From NCBI RefSeq assembly GCF_902168435.1, contig NZ_LR656178.1:57783-121782 (forward strand): DNA of 64,000 nt, given 5' to 3'. The position numbers were made by a program, and so were the translations under genes. Each line of letters begins with the position of its first letter. Position 1 is the first letter of the stretch. This DNA is from Bacillus marasmi. GTDB taxonomy: Bacteria > Bacillota > Bacilli > Bacillales > Cytobacillaceae. The notes beneath the pieces were generated by a model that had not been told where the DNA came from, did not search any database, and saw only the letters and a program-made list of their open reading frames with translations. Positions 24,284-32,550 of the stretch are shown here, in pieces.

Positions 24284-25642
24284 ATGAACATCAAGAGCTT
24301 TGCACTATTTTTGTGTTTGCTATTGTTAGTATCATTCACGTTGTTTGGCTGCTCTGCAGAGGATGCTGCATCAAAATCTGAAAAAGAAAGCGAAAATACT
24401 AACAACGTACAAGAAGAAAAAGATGAGGGAACAGAGGTAGCACAATCGATAAAAGACATTTTAAAGGAAAACCCAGGCAAGTACTCAGGCACAAAGTACA
24501 ATAAAGCAATAGTCCACAAAGAATTAAATGAATCAAATTTTCAAGATAAGGATAGCTTTCAAATCTATAATGCACTTCTAGCATTGATGCGAGAAGGAGA
24601 AAATTATCGACCTTATTATAAGTTTTTTGAAAAGTTTAATCCTGAAATTGAAACGAAAATTAGCCAAATACCTGGTGGAATGAAGCTAAATAAGAATGGT
24701 GAGGTTGCCTTAAATGCAAATATTGCTATTTTGCTAGATGCGAGTGGCAGTATGGCACAGCAGGTAGGTGGAAGGTCGAAAATGGACTTAGCAAAGGAAG
24801 CAATTAATAATTTTGTTGCTTCAATGCCAGAGGGAGCAAACGTTTCACTTCGTGTATACGGTCATAAGGGGAGCAATAGTGACAGTGATAAAGAATTGTC
24901 CTGTGGTAGTACTGAGCTTGTGTATGATTTAAAGGCTTATAATCAAGGGGAGTTTTCCGAATCTCTTGGCAGCTTTCAACCAACTGGTTGGACACCAATC
25001 GCCAAGGCCATAAACGAAGCCAAGGCTGATTTTGAAAAAGCAGACAAGCCTGGGCAAAATATCATATACGTCGTAAGCGATGGGGTTGAAACCTGTGACG
25101 GAGACCCTGTTCAGGCGGCAAAGTCATTGCATGATTCAGAAATTGAGGCAGTTGTCAATATTATTGGTTTTAACGTTGATAGCGCGGGTCAAAAGCAGCT
25201 CTTAGAGGTTGCACAAGCCGGTGGTGGTGAATTTGAAACAGTTGATTCTGCTGAAGATTTTAATCGTATCTGGGAAGATGAGCGTCGTCACCTCTGGAAT
25301 GAATGGTGGGACTGGAGCAATAAGAATTGGAATAAAGTTTGGGATGAGCAAAATAAAAAATCCAATAACCTTTGGGAAAAGAACAATAAGTTTGGTAGTT
25401 TAGCCTACGATGAGCAAAATCGTTTAAGTGAAGCCGCCTATTATTTAAATGATCAAGAGCAAATCAGCTATGATATCCGTGTTGAAGTGGATAGTTTAAT
25501 TGATCAGCGTTATGAGATCATTAAGAAATACCAAGAAGAAAACTATGAAAGTTTAAAAGACGAGCTAAAAACTAATGGAGAAAACCTGAAAAACGCCATT
25601 AAGGAAAAGGGCGAGGAAATGAAGAAGAAATACGAAGATTAA
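24284..25642 (+). CDS. VWA-domain lipoprotein with Trp-rich C-terminal region
   Basis: 452 residues. Lipobox LFGCS with the lipidated Cys at 23. A von Willebrand A domain spans about residues 145-335, with a MIDAS motif DASGSM (D152) and a distal VSDGVETCDGDP. Beyond it lies a run rich in tryptophan (WEDE, WNEWWDWS, NKVWDEQ, NNLWEKNN, about residues 328-370) followed by a charged helical tail. VWA domains bind partners through a metal ion; the partner is unknown. It should face outward at the membrane. AAGGAGGAG precedes the ATG. Resembles B. subtilis YwmC/YwmD only in the VWA part. Confidence 0.88.
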   Translation: MNIKSFALFLCLLLLVSFTLFGCSAEDAASKSEKESENTNNVQEEKDEGTEVAQSIKDILKENPGKYSGTKYNKAIVHKELNESNFQDKDSFQIYNALLALMREGENYRPYYKFFEKFNPEIETKISQIPGGMKLNKNGEVALNANIAILLDASGSMAQQVGGRSKMDLAKEAINNFVASMPEGANVSLRVYGHKGSNSDSDKELSCGSTELVYDLKAYNQGEFSESLGSFQPTGWTPIAKAINEAKADFEKADKPGQNIIYVVSDGVETCDGDPVQAAKSLHDSEIEAVVNIIGFNVDSAGQKQLLEVAQAGGGEFETVDSAEDFNRIWEDERRHLWNEWWDWSNKNWNKVWDEQNKKSNNLWEKNNKFGSLAYDEQNRLSEAAYYLNDQEQISYDIRVEVDSLIDQRYEIIKKYQEENYESLKDELKTNGENLKNAIKEKGEEMKKKYED

Positions 25643-25650
25643 AAAATAAT

Positions 25651-25689
25651 AGCTTGCATCCATTGATAATTAGTGGATGCAAGCTTTTT
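25651..25689. terminator. rho-independent terminator
   Basis: AGCTTGCATCCA pairs with TGGATGCAAGCT, then TTTTTC; it lies between the convergent VWA and diguanylate cyclase genes and overlaps the end of the latter. Confidence 0.85.
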
Positions 25690-26821
25690 CTTTGGTTTGA
25701 TATGTCTTACAATTGTTAGTACTATATATTTGATTTCGCCCATTAAGCTTAGCTTGGTATAAAGCTTGGTCTGCTTGATGAATGATGTCTTCAGGTGTTG
25801 AATGAACATCAGGAACTATGGTAGCGATTCCAACACTGATTGTAACAAATGGACTGATGTCAGATTGTATATGCGGTAGTTCTAGTTCCTCGACTAAGGC
25901 CCTAACCTTTTCGCCAATGATCACAGCATCCTTCATATTGGAATTTGGAACGATAATGGCAAATTCCTCGCCCCCATAACGTGCCGGTAGACATATCGGT
26001 AGTTCAGTGATTCCGCAGAGAACTTTAGCGACACTTTTCAAGCAATTATCCCCATTGATGTGCCCGTATGTGTCATTATATTTTTTAAAGAAGTCGATAT
26101 CAATTAGGATAAGGGAAAGAGATTGCTTGAATTTTTTAGCAATCTTCAACTCTATCAATAGCTGTTCATCGAAGGAGCGACGATTAGCAATACCAGTTAA
26201 ACCATCACGGTTTGATCGGTATTCCAGTTCTTGATTTAATTCAATGAGCTTCTGTTCAGTTTCCTTGCGTTCGGTAATATCATTCACCATTCCAATTACA
26301 TAAGTAAGATCGCCTTCGTTATTTGGAAATAACGATGAAGTTACTTCACCCCATACAATTTGACCATCTTTACGGATATATCGTTTTTCTAATGTGTAGG
26401 AATCGATTTCTTGGTTCACCAGTTGATGCAACAAATCATAATTTACTTTGGCATCATCAGGCACACTAATATCGTTTAATGTTAGTGATGTTAATTCCTC
26501 TTCAGAATATCCTAACATTTCTAGTAATTTAGGGTTCACCATAACAGGTCGTCCGTTTTCATCAATGAGGGATACGCCAATTCCTGCTTTTTCAAAAATG
26601 GTTTGAAATCGTTTTTTATTTGCTTCAAGTTGTTTCGTTTGGTATTTATTTTTATCATGCATTTTCCCTAACATCCAAAAGATGGGGAAGTATATCGCAA
26701 ATAGAACCATCTGAAAAATCAAACTATGTGTATCAGTTAATTTGAGGTGATCATGGGAAATCCAAACAATTACTTGGAGCATAACAAGAAATATCCCAAT
26801 CATTCTTCCGTTAAATTTCAT
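25670..26821 (-). CDS. PAS-GGDEF diguanylate cyclase, membrane-bound
   Basis: 383 residues. Two N-terminal hydrophobic helices (residues ~7-55), a PAS domain (about 70-190: GIGVSLIDENGRPVMVNPKL, PAC motif YVIGMVNDITERKE), then a GGDEF domain (about 205-370). The active-site loop is RYGGEEFAII, so it should make cyclic di-GMP from two GTP. DGLTGIANRRSFD and DIDFFKKYNDTYGH are the expected metal/substrate blocks. GGTGGTGGAG precedes the ATG. No EAL domain nearby, so output is not evident from context. Confidence 0.93.
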   Translation of the reverse strand: MKFNGRMIGIFLVMLQVIVWISHDHLKLTDTHSLIFQMVLFAIYFPIFWMLGKMHDKNKYQTKQLEANKKRFQTIFEKAGIGVSLIDENGRPVMVNPKLLEMLGYSEEELTSLTLNDISVPDDAKVNYDLLHQLVNQEIDSYTLEKRYIRKDGQIVWGEVTSSLFPNNEGDLTYVIGMVNDITERKETEQKLIELNQELEYRSNRDGLTGIANRRSFDEQLLIELKIAKKFKQSLSLILIDIDFFKKYNDTYGHINGDNCLKSVAKVLCGITELPICLPARYGGEEFAIIVPNSNMKDAVIIGEKVRALVEELELPHIQSDISPFVTISVGIATIVPDVHSTPEDIIHQADQALYQAKLNGRNQIYSTNNCKTYQTKEKACIH

Positions 26822-26936
26822 GCTCCACCACCTTTGAAAGTATATAAATATAATATCATAAGCACCTTAATATTTTACCATTTCAATGCATCTGCATAAC
26901 TTTGGTATTTGTATTTTGTTTGAACAAGGAATAATA

Positions 26937-26963
26937 AAACCTGTGGTGATTCACCACAGGTTT
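26937..26963. terminator. rho-independent terminator
   Basis: AAACCTGTGG pairs with CCACAGGTTT across TGATTCA, downstream of the gene at 26970 (minus strand). Confidence 0.75.
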
Positions 26964-26969
26964 AGTATT

Positions 26970-27785
26970 TTATTTCTTCTTTAGTTTAGATGGGTTATTA
27001 ATTTTATAAGCGATGGACCCCTCAAACAGAAGTGCTTCGTCATCAATATCCTTACCTTTAGGTAGGGATTTCTTTACGATTTTACCATCAAATTCAAGAG
27101 ACTCGCCGGGAGCAAGTTCGAATTTCTTCAAGGTTTTGCTATGAGCACACCAGGCAAGACCAACCTCTAATGGAGCCTCGCTTTCAACGATGACATTTTC
27201 AAGTACAACCACTTCGTCATTTTCCTCATTAAAATGATTCCAACTAAGGGCAAACTGCTTTACCTGTGCCGTAAAATGAACCTTTTCCTCTGGTAAAACA
27301 AGCTTTGGTGCTTTTTCTTTTTTAGGTTTTGTAGCTTTCGTTTTGCTTGATACGGACGCTAAGGATTTGGTCATCGATTCGGGTGAAGATTGCGTTTCAT
27401 TATTTGCAGCATTCGTATCAGCGAGTGATGCTTCCATTTGATCCGTAGTTGTCTGTATCATCAGTTCTTTACCAAAATTTGAAGACTGCATTTCTTTTAA
27501 TAACGCAGGGTTGATGCAAGATAGGTGTCCATCTTGAAATTGAATCACAAGTGTATCATGTTCACCAGTTATCCCATAGGATTCATAGCCAATAATTGTT
27601 ACAAGACGTTGCAACGTACGCTCCTTGTACCAAAATTCCTTCTTAACCTCCTTAGCTCCGCTTAAACCCCATTCGCGAACCTTCTCAGCATAATGTCTCT
27701 CATCAGTAAAATGTATGTATTCACCTTTTGGTGGTATGTAGTGAGTTGTATTGGCATTTTCGATATGCGGTAAAATAATCGCCAT
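26970..27785 (-). CDS. hypothetical two-domain protein with disordered linker
   Basis: 271 residues. Residues 1-110 form one domain (EYIHFTDERHYAEKVREWGL, LVTIIGYESYGITGEHDTLV), residues ~115-165 are a Ser/Thr/Lys-rich disordered linker, and the C-terminal ~100 residues form a second beta-rich domain (HFTAQVKQFALSWNHF, AWCAHSKTLKKFELAPGESL, EGSIAYKINNPSK). No signal peptide and no recognised family. AAGGATGTGG precedes the ATG. Single gene with its own terminator. Confidence 0.7.
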   Translation of the reverse strand: MAIILPHIENANTTHYIPPKGEYIHFTDERHYAEKVREWGLSGAKEVKKEFWYKERTLQRLVTIIGYESYGITGEHDTLVIQFQDGHLSCINPALLKEMQSSNFGKELMIQTTTDQMEASLADTNAANNETQSSPESMTKSLASVSSKTKATKPKKEKAPKLVLPEEKVHFTAQVKQFALSWNHFNEENDEVVVLENVIVESEAPLEVGLAWCAHSKTLKKFELAPGESLEFDGKIVKKSLPKGKDIDDEALLFEGSIAYKINNPSKLKKK

Positions 27786-27951
27786 GGTTCCACATCCTTT
27801 CTAGCTTTATTTTACAATGGTTAAAGTATAAAAAGCCAACGCAATTGTCCTCGTGAAGTATTTCGGAATCAGAAATAATATATTTGAATTGTTTCGTGCT
27901 TCAATGTAAGATTTTATTTGAACCAAAAAAATACATTAAAGGTGCGCAAAC

Positions 27952-29040
27952 ATGTCATTTACTATCATCCTATCGGTTATTATTTCAATTGTTCTTTACG
28001 GACTGATTTGCTATTATATCGGTCGAAACGGTTGGGCTTTACTAAATTCAACTCCATTAGGCAAATACAAAAAGAGCTATATTAGCTTTATCGTGTTTTT
28101 ATCGCTTTCAATCTTTATTGGAATCATGTTACCTTTTAACGTTTTTCAATGGATAAGTGGTTATTGGATGATGCTATTAAGCTACAGTCTCCTGATTTTA
28201 CCGCTAGCAAATTTGCTTTATTTTTTATTAAAAAAGAAATATAAGCTATCAATTGGAATAGGAGTAATTGCAGTTTTCATATTTATTTTTCTATATGGTT
28301 CATACAATGCTTGGATTCCAACTGTGCGCAATTACACGATAGAGATTAACAAAAAATCTGAACGTAAGGATCTAAAAATCTTAATGGCCTCTGATATTCA
28401 TTTAGGGCAGTTGGTAGGAAAAAGCCATCTTGAGCGATTAGTGAAATTGGTTGGAGAAGAAAAACCGGATATAGTGTTATTGCCAGGGGACATCATTAAC
28501 GATAATATCGAGCCTTATCTTAACCAAAATATGGGAGAGGTGCTAGGGAAAATTGATGCTCCGCTTGGAGTTTATGCGGTTTTGGGTAATCATGACTATT
28601 ACGGTGATGATAAGGACGAGATTTTAGCTGAAATGGATAAGCTTGGAATTGCTGTATTAATGGACGAATATATTAACATTCAAGATTTTTATGTCGTTGG
28701 TAGGAAGGAACATACGGATAACAGTCGAATAAAACTAAATGCCTACCTAAATAATTTGGATAAAAATAAACCAATCATTATGATGGATCATCAGCCAAAG
28801 GATTTAAAGGAAGCTAAGGACTTTGGCGCGGACCTTCTGTTGTCTGGCCATACACATAGAGGTCAAATTTGGCCAGCTAGCTTGCTGACAAATTTCATCT
28901 ATGAAAATGATTATGGATATTTGAAAAAGGGGGAGCTCCATTCCATTGTTTCATCCGGATTTGGATTGTGGGGACCTCCAATTAGAATTGGCACAAAGGC
29001 AGAGGTTATGGTCATTCAGGTTGAGTTTGTGGGCAAATAG
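27952..29040 (+). CDS. membrane-bound metallophosphoesterase
   Basis: 362 residues. The first ~130 residues contain four hydrophobic helices. The rest is a calcineurin-like phosphoesterase domain with all five metal motifs: SDIHLG, GDIIND, GNHDYY, MDHQP and GHTHRGQ, where the Asp/Asn/His residues bind two metal ions. It resembles the YkuE/YpbG-type membrane phosphoesterases, some of which act on UDP-diacylglucosamine or membrane lipids; no substrate can be given. Followed 18 bases later by bluB and probably co-transcribed. Confidence 0.9.
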   Translation: MSFTIILSVIISIVLYGLICYYIGRNGWALLNSTPLGKYKKSYISFIVFLSLSIFIGIMLPFNVFQWISGYWMMLLSYSLLILPLANLLYFLLKKKYKLSIGIGVIAVFIFIFLYGSYNAWIPTVRNYTIEINKKSERKDLKILMASDIHLGQLVGKSHLERLVKLVGEEKPDIVLLPGDIINDNIEPYLNQNMGEVLGKIDAPLGVYAVLGNHDYYGDDKDEILAEMDKLGIAVLMDEYINIQDFYVVGRKEHTDNSRIKLNAYLNNLDKNKPIIMMDHQPKDLKEAKDFGADLLLSGHTHRGQIWPASLLTNFIYENDYGYLKKGELHSIVSSGFGLWGPPIRIGTKAEVMVIQVEFVGK

Positions 29041-29057
29041 ACACAAGGGGGAAAAGT

Positions 29058-29705
29058 ATGTTTTCACAAGCAGAAAGGGAAGCAGTATATAAAACAATCT
29101 ATAATCGTCGCGATATTCGCTCATTCTTACCAGATTCGGTTTCGGAGGAGAAACTAAATCGAATATTAAACGCAGCTCATCACGCGCCTTCAGTCGGATT
29201 CAGTCAGCCCTGGAATTTTGTTATCATCACTTCAAATGATGTAAAAGAAAAATTGGCATGGGCTGCCGATAAGGAAAGAAGGGCACTTGCCATTCATTAT
29301 GAGGAAAATGAAGAAAAAGAATCAAAATTTTTAGGCTTAAAAATTCAAGGTCTGAAGGAAGCACCCATCACCATTTGTGTAACCTGTGATCCAACGAGAG
29401 GTGGCTCGCATGTGCTCGGTAGAAATTCTATTCCAGAAACCGATGCGCTATCGACTGCCTGTGCCATTCAAAATATGTGGTTGGCGGCCTGTGTAGAAGG
29501 TTTGGCGATGGGCTGGGTGAGCTTTTATAAGAAGAATGATGTTCGAGACATCTTAAATTTACCACCGCATATTGATCCGTTGGCGCTCATTTCAATTGGC
29601 TATACTGACCATTATCCAGAGAAACCGTTATTAGAGCTTGCTAATTGGGAGAAACGCCAGGAATTAGAGCCGCTAATTTTCCATAATCAATGGGGAGAAA
29701 AGTAA
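29058..29705 (+). CDS. bluB: 5,6-dimethylbenzimidazole synthase BluB
   Basis: 215 residues, flavin nitroreductase fold. RRDIRSFLPD, HAPSVGFSQPWNFVII and VLGRNSIPETDALSTACAIQ followed by NMWLAACVEGLAMGWVSFYK match BluB, which breaks down FMNH2 with oxygen to make the lower ligand of vitamin B12. The C-terminal motif YTDHYPEKPLLELANWEKRQ is also typical. AAGGGGGAAAAGT precedes the ATG. No other cobalamin genes are in the window; it follows a phosphoesterase gene and ends at repeat copy B. Confidence 0.85.
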   Translation: MFSQAEREAVYKTIYNRRDIRSFLPDSVSEEKLNRILNAAHHAPSVGFSQPWNFVIITSNDVKEKLAWAADKERRALAIHYEENEEKESKFLGLKIQGLKEAPITICVTCDPTRGGSHVLGRNSIPETDALSTACAIQNMWLAACVEGLAMGWVSFYKKNDVRDILNLPPHIDPLALISIGYTDHYPEKPLLELANWEKRQELEPLIFHNQWGEK

Positions 29706-29717
29706 TATATAAAAGCT

Positions 29718-30158
29718 GGCTGGGACAGAACTAAATGATTTTATGGAAGACAATATTAAAGTTCCTTGGTGATTTTCATGAAGGTGCGAGAAAAAATAAG
29801 CGGAGAATTTCCCGTTATTGTATGTAAGGGGAGCTAATTGATCTGAAATAAGAGGAGAATTTCCGCTTAACTGCTCCTAAAAAGACAAAATAATGTGATT
29901 TTTATGAAATAAGGGGAAAAACTCCTTTTATATGAAGGGAAATATGGGTATTTCCCAAAATAAGCGGAATTCTTCCGCTTATTTTTAAACACAAACAAAC
30001 TGGTTATCAGACTCATTGCAAAAAAATTTGCACACAGTTATTTTAAGGTAGTGCATATTGAAAAAAGAATAAAAAAACTGAACTATTTTGAAATTCCATG
30101 TAAGAATTTCCTAATAGTTCGGTTTTTTGTTTAGCTGAAATACTTATGTCCCAGCCTC
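29718..30158 (+). repeat. interspersed repeat family 1, copy B
   Basis: About 441 bp with both ends intact: GGCTGGGACA (29718-29727) and TGTCCCAGCC (30147-30156), a 10-bp terminal inverted repeat. It contains a perfect internal palindrome around AATAAGCGGAA/TTCCGCTTATT at about 29957-29984 and a terminator-like inverted repeat at the right end. It fills the spacer between bluB and a convergent gene. Confidence 0.88.
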
Positions 30159-30163
30159 TTTTA

Positions 30164-30403
30164 TTAAGATGTTTGCTGTTCTTGCTCGTGATCTTGTTCG
30201 ATGATGTGGATAAGCGAGCTTCTTTTCACCCAGTATTGGAAGTTATCAACAGGAAAGACACCTCTACAGTTGGAGTTATACATTTGAACAACAACGCTTT
30301 CCGGGGTTAATTCAACAATCTTTAGCTTTGCGGCGTTGCTAATATTGGGAATAAAACTGGAGGTAATTTCAAACTCCATATTGTTTACTAATTTTAACAT
30401 CAT
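30164..30403 (-). CDS. hypothetical protein, 79 residues
   Basis: A small soluble protein starting MMLKLVNNMEFEITSSFIPN, with alternating strands (KLKIVELTPESVVVQMYNS) and an acidic Gln/Glu-rich end. AAGGAGACAA precedes the double ATG. No family recognised. Its 3' end touches repeat copy B. Confidence 0.6.
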   Translation of the reverse strand: MMLKLVNNMEFEITSSFIPNISNAAKLKIVELTPESVVVQMYNSNCRGVFPVDNFQYWVKRSSLIHIIEQDHEQEQQTS

Positions 30404-30529
30404 TTGTCTCCTTCATTAACATAGTTTCACAGTGTATTCTCTCCAGTTATTAGAGATTTATCCATAAAACGGATAAATTGACCAATAAAAAATGACATAA
30501 CCAGCTCGGGCTATATCATATCATTCATT

Positions 30530-30745
30530 CTATATGTTTTGTACTTGTTCATCAAATAATTGTTTTTGCTTCGTAATAATTTCGATGGCTTGATCTGAAA
30601 CAGAGCTTAATTCTTGATATAACTCTTTGGATGATTTACCATCTCCCTCTTGGACCTCCTGAAATACTTGTTCAGCAAGCTTCCGTCTCTTATGTCCGAT
30701 TTCTCGTAACTCGTCACCGAGTCGTTCAAACTGCATTCGATCCAT
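30530..30745 (-). CDS. hypothetical helical protein, 71 residues
   Basis: MDRMQFERLGDELREIGHKR and the rest (VFQEVQEGDGKSSKELYQEL) form two charged amphipathic helices, probably a short coiled coil. AGGAGG lies 7 bases before ATG 30745, so the longer frame to 30787 is not used. No recognised family. Confidence 0.65.
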   Translation of the reverse strand: MDRMQFERLGDELREIGHKRRKLAEQVFQEVQEGDGKSSKELYQELSSVSDQAIEIITKQKQLFDEQVQNI

Positions 30746-30827
30746 ACAACAACCTCCTGGTTTTGAGACTGATATCTCAAAAAACAATATGTATCATTAG
30801 GTTATCCGAATCAAGTAATACTATTCT

Positions 30828-31664
30828 TTATTTATTCAATTGCTTTAAAATGATGTTCTCAAGAGTTCGCCATGGAAGGAGTTTTTTTAAAATAATGTTT
30901 TGTTTGACCCCTTTACCAATCGGATAGCGAAGCTTGGGTGATTTTTTCATAGTCGATATGTCTGCAACAAGTTTTGCCACATCATATGGATTTCCGTGAT
31001 TTGCTTTTCCTGCTTTGACCTGGTTTAAGATCTGATTCATGTACTGATGATAGGGTGAATCCTGATTAACGGGTATTGAGTCAACACTCGACCAAATATT
31101 GGTTGAAAAGGAACCAGGTTCAATTAGGACAACATCAATACCAAATGGCTTTAACTCAAGACGCAAGCTTTCGCTATAGCCTTCAAGGGCATGCTTTGAG
31201 GCAACATAGGGCGACATTCCTGGAAAGCCAATTTTTCCACTAATACTGCTCATGTTGATGATTTTACCATAGCCTTGATTGCGCATGATAGGGAGGAGAG
31301 CATTAGTTACGTTGATGACGCCAAAAAAATTAGTTTCAAATTGCTGTCGGTAGTGATCAACAGGAATTTCCTCACTGAAACCACCAAGTGCATAACCTGC
31401 ATTATTAACTAGCACATCAATGGTTGAGTACTCGGATAAATGCTCTGTAAACTGTTGGATGCTTTCGATTGAAGTGACGTCAAGGAGGTGAAAAGAAATT
31501 AAGTTTGAGATTCCTTCTTTCTTGGCGAGTTCCTCAAGCTGTTTGGCTTTTGAGAGGTCTCGTACCGTCGCGATGACGTGGAAATGGCGCTTGGCTAGCT
31601 CTATTGCACTTAATAACCCAAAGCCACTAGATGCCCCTGTGATGATCGCGGTTTTATGGTTCAT
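30828..31664 (-). CDS. short-chain dehydrogenase/reductase
   Basis: 278 residues. Classical SDR: TGASSGFG cofactor motif, NNAGYALGG, and the catalytic Ser (INMSSISGK) with YVASK (Tyr and Lys). The residue pattern after strand 2 (ATVRDLSKA) favours NADP(H). The C-terminal extension is of the length seen in retinol-dehydrogenase-like members. Substrate unknown. I start at ATG 31664 because AAGGAG lies just upstream; the ATG at 31679 lies over that site. Confidence 0.9.
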   Translation of the reverse strand: MNHKTAIITGASSGFGLLSAIELAKRHFHVIATVRDLSKAKQLEELAKKEGISNLISFHLLDVTSIESIQQFTEHLSEYSTIDVLVNNAGYALGGFSEEIPVDHYRQQFETNFFGVINVTNALLPIMRNQGYGKIINMSSISGKIGFPGMSPYVASKHALEGYSESLRLELKPFGIDVVLIEPGSFSTNIWSSVDSIPVNQDSPYHQYMNQILNQVKAGKANHGNPYDVAKLVADISTMKKSPKLRYPIGKGVKQNIILKKLLPWRTLENIILKQLNK

Positions 31665-31734
31665 TTTAATCTCCTTCATTGTGCTTTTCTTTATTTTAAC
31701 TGGAGAAATCGTTATGGAGCAATGGAAAGGAGAT

Positions 31735-31765
31735 AAAGCGGCCCAAATATTGGTCCGCTTTTTTT
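31735..31765. terminator. rho-independent terminator
   Basis: AAAGCGG and CCAA pair with TTGG and CCGCTTT, with a long T-run on the plus side. It lies between the SDR gene and the small gene at 31777. Confidence 0.65.
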
Positions 31766-31776
31766 CGTAATAGGAG

Positions 31777-31911
31777 TTAAAAGTTTTTATTTTTCAAATC
31801 GCGTTTGGTGATTTCGCTTCTTATGTCCGTATCTTTGTTAAACTCAGTGTCCTGACGTTTGTTATTTGGGTATTTGTTCATACGTTCACGATTGTCATTC
31901 TTATTAGTCAT
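31777..31911 (-). CDS. small hydrophilic protein, 44 residues
   Basis: MTNKNDNRERMNKYPNNKRQ followed by DTEFNKDTDIRSEITKRDLKNKNF in total 44 residues. CGGAGG lies 8 bases before the ATG at 31911. The upstream extension of the frame is not coding. Rich in Asn, Lys, Asp and Arg and probably unfolded. Its size, composition and place next to a SASP gene suggest a minor spore protein, but this is inference. Confidence 0.6.
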   Translation of the reverse strand: MTNKNDNRERMNKYPNNKRQDTEFNKDTDIRSEITKRDLKNKNF

Positions 31912-32016
31912 AATAAAAACCTCCGTTTTTAATAAAGCTTGTGATAAATTTGAATGTTGACTCCCGCTCCTATCACCGTGGCAAAAAATCAACACTGTGC
32001 ATAAAACACAGCCTAA

Positions 32017-32048
32017 ATAAAAAATAGGAAAGGACCCGAGTCGGGCCC
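32017..32048 (-). terminator. rho-independent terminator of the SASP gene
   Basis: On the minus strand GGGCCCGA pairs with TCGGGTCC and is followed by a T-rich run. Confidence 0.65.
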
Positions 32049-32113
32049 ATTCCATGGAAAACAACAAAGACCAGAGATAGAGGAGGGATGTTATGGTATA
32101 TAACGACCTAACC

Positions 32114-32308
32114 CTACTGGTTTTGTTGGTTACGCAATGATTGTTCACCCAGGGCAATGAGTCGTTTTGTCATCTCGCCACCGACTGAACCATTTGCACG
32201 TGCGGTCGTATCAGCACCAAGTTGAACACCAAACTCATTGGCAATTTCTGCTTTCATTTGCTGTAATGCGTTTTCTGAACCAGGAACCAAAAGTTTGTTT
32301 CTAGCCAT
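32114..32308 (-). CDS. alpha/beta-type small acid-soluble spore protein
   Basis: 64 residues. The family signature is complete: [20 protein letters not shown] including the GPR cleavage-site region ([10 protein letters not shown]), and [15 protein letters not shown]. These proteins coat forespore DNA, protecting it from UV and heat, and are degraded at germination. GCGGGAGTG precedes the ATG. It is monocistronic with a terminator and would be under forespore sigma-G control, which the sequence does not prove. Confidence 0.95.
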   Translation of the reverse strand: MARNKLLVPGSENALQQMKAEIANEFGVQLGADTTARANGSVGGEMTKRLIALGEQSLRNQQNQ

Positions 32309-32479
32309 GATCCATCACTCCCGCCGCATATTTTTTGAGCTATATGAATAGCTCATTGTTTAATTTCCCCGTAATCCGAATCGTGATTCCCTGTATTTTT
32401 TTCCTAAAAGTTGCACTATTTAAATATTTTTTTAAAATTGCTAATTGTAAAACTTGTTATTATGTGGTAATTTTCTATA

Positions 32480-32508
32480 TGTTAACTAAAATATTATTTA
32501 AGTTTACA
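32480..32508. promoter_or_regulatory. candidate BirA (biotin repressor) operator
   Basis: TGTTAACT (32480-32487) and AGTTTACA (32501-32508) form an imperfect inverted repeat (7 of 8) with a 13-base spacer, ending 42 bases before the bioB start. The arms resemble the TTGTTAAC-type half sites of BirA in Firmicutes. Confidence 0.5.
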
Positions 32509-32550
32509 AAAAACAAATGCTTTTACTTTAATAAAAAGGGGACAAGAAGG

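Noticed and set aside
32335-32550. N-terminal extension of biotin synthase
   Set aside because: Hydrophobic, Lys/Phe/Tyr-rich translation of the promoter region, crosses the BirA-like site, and lacks a ribosome site. ATG 32551 fits the family start.
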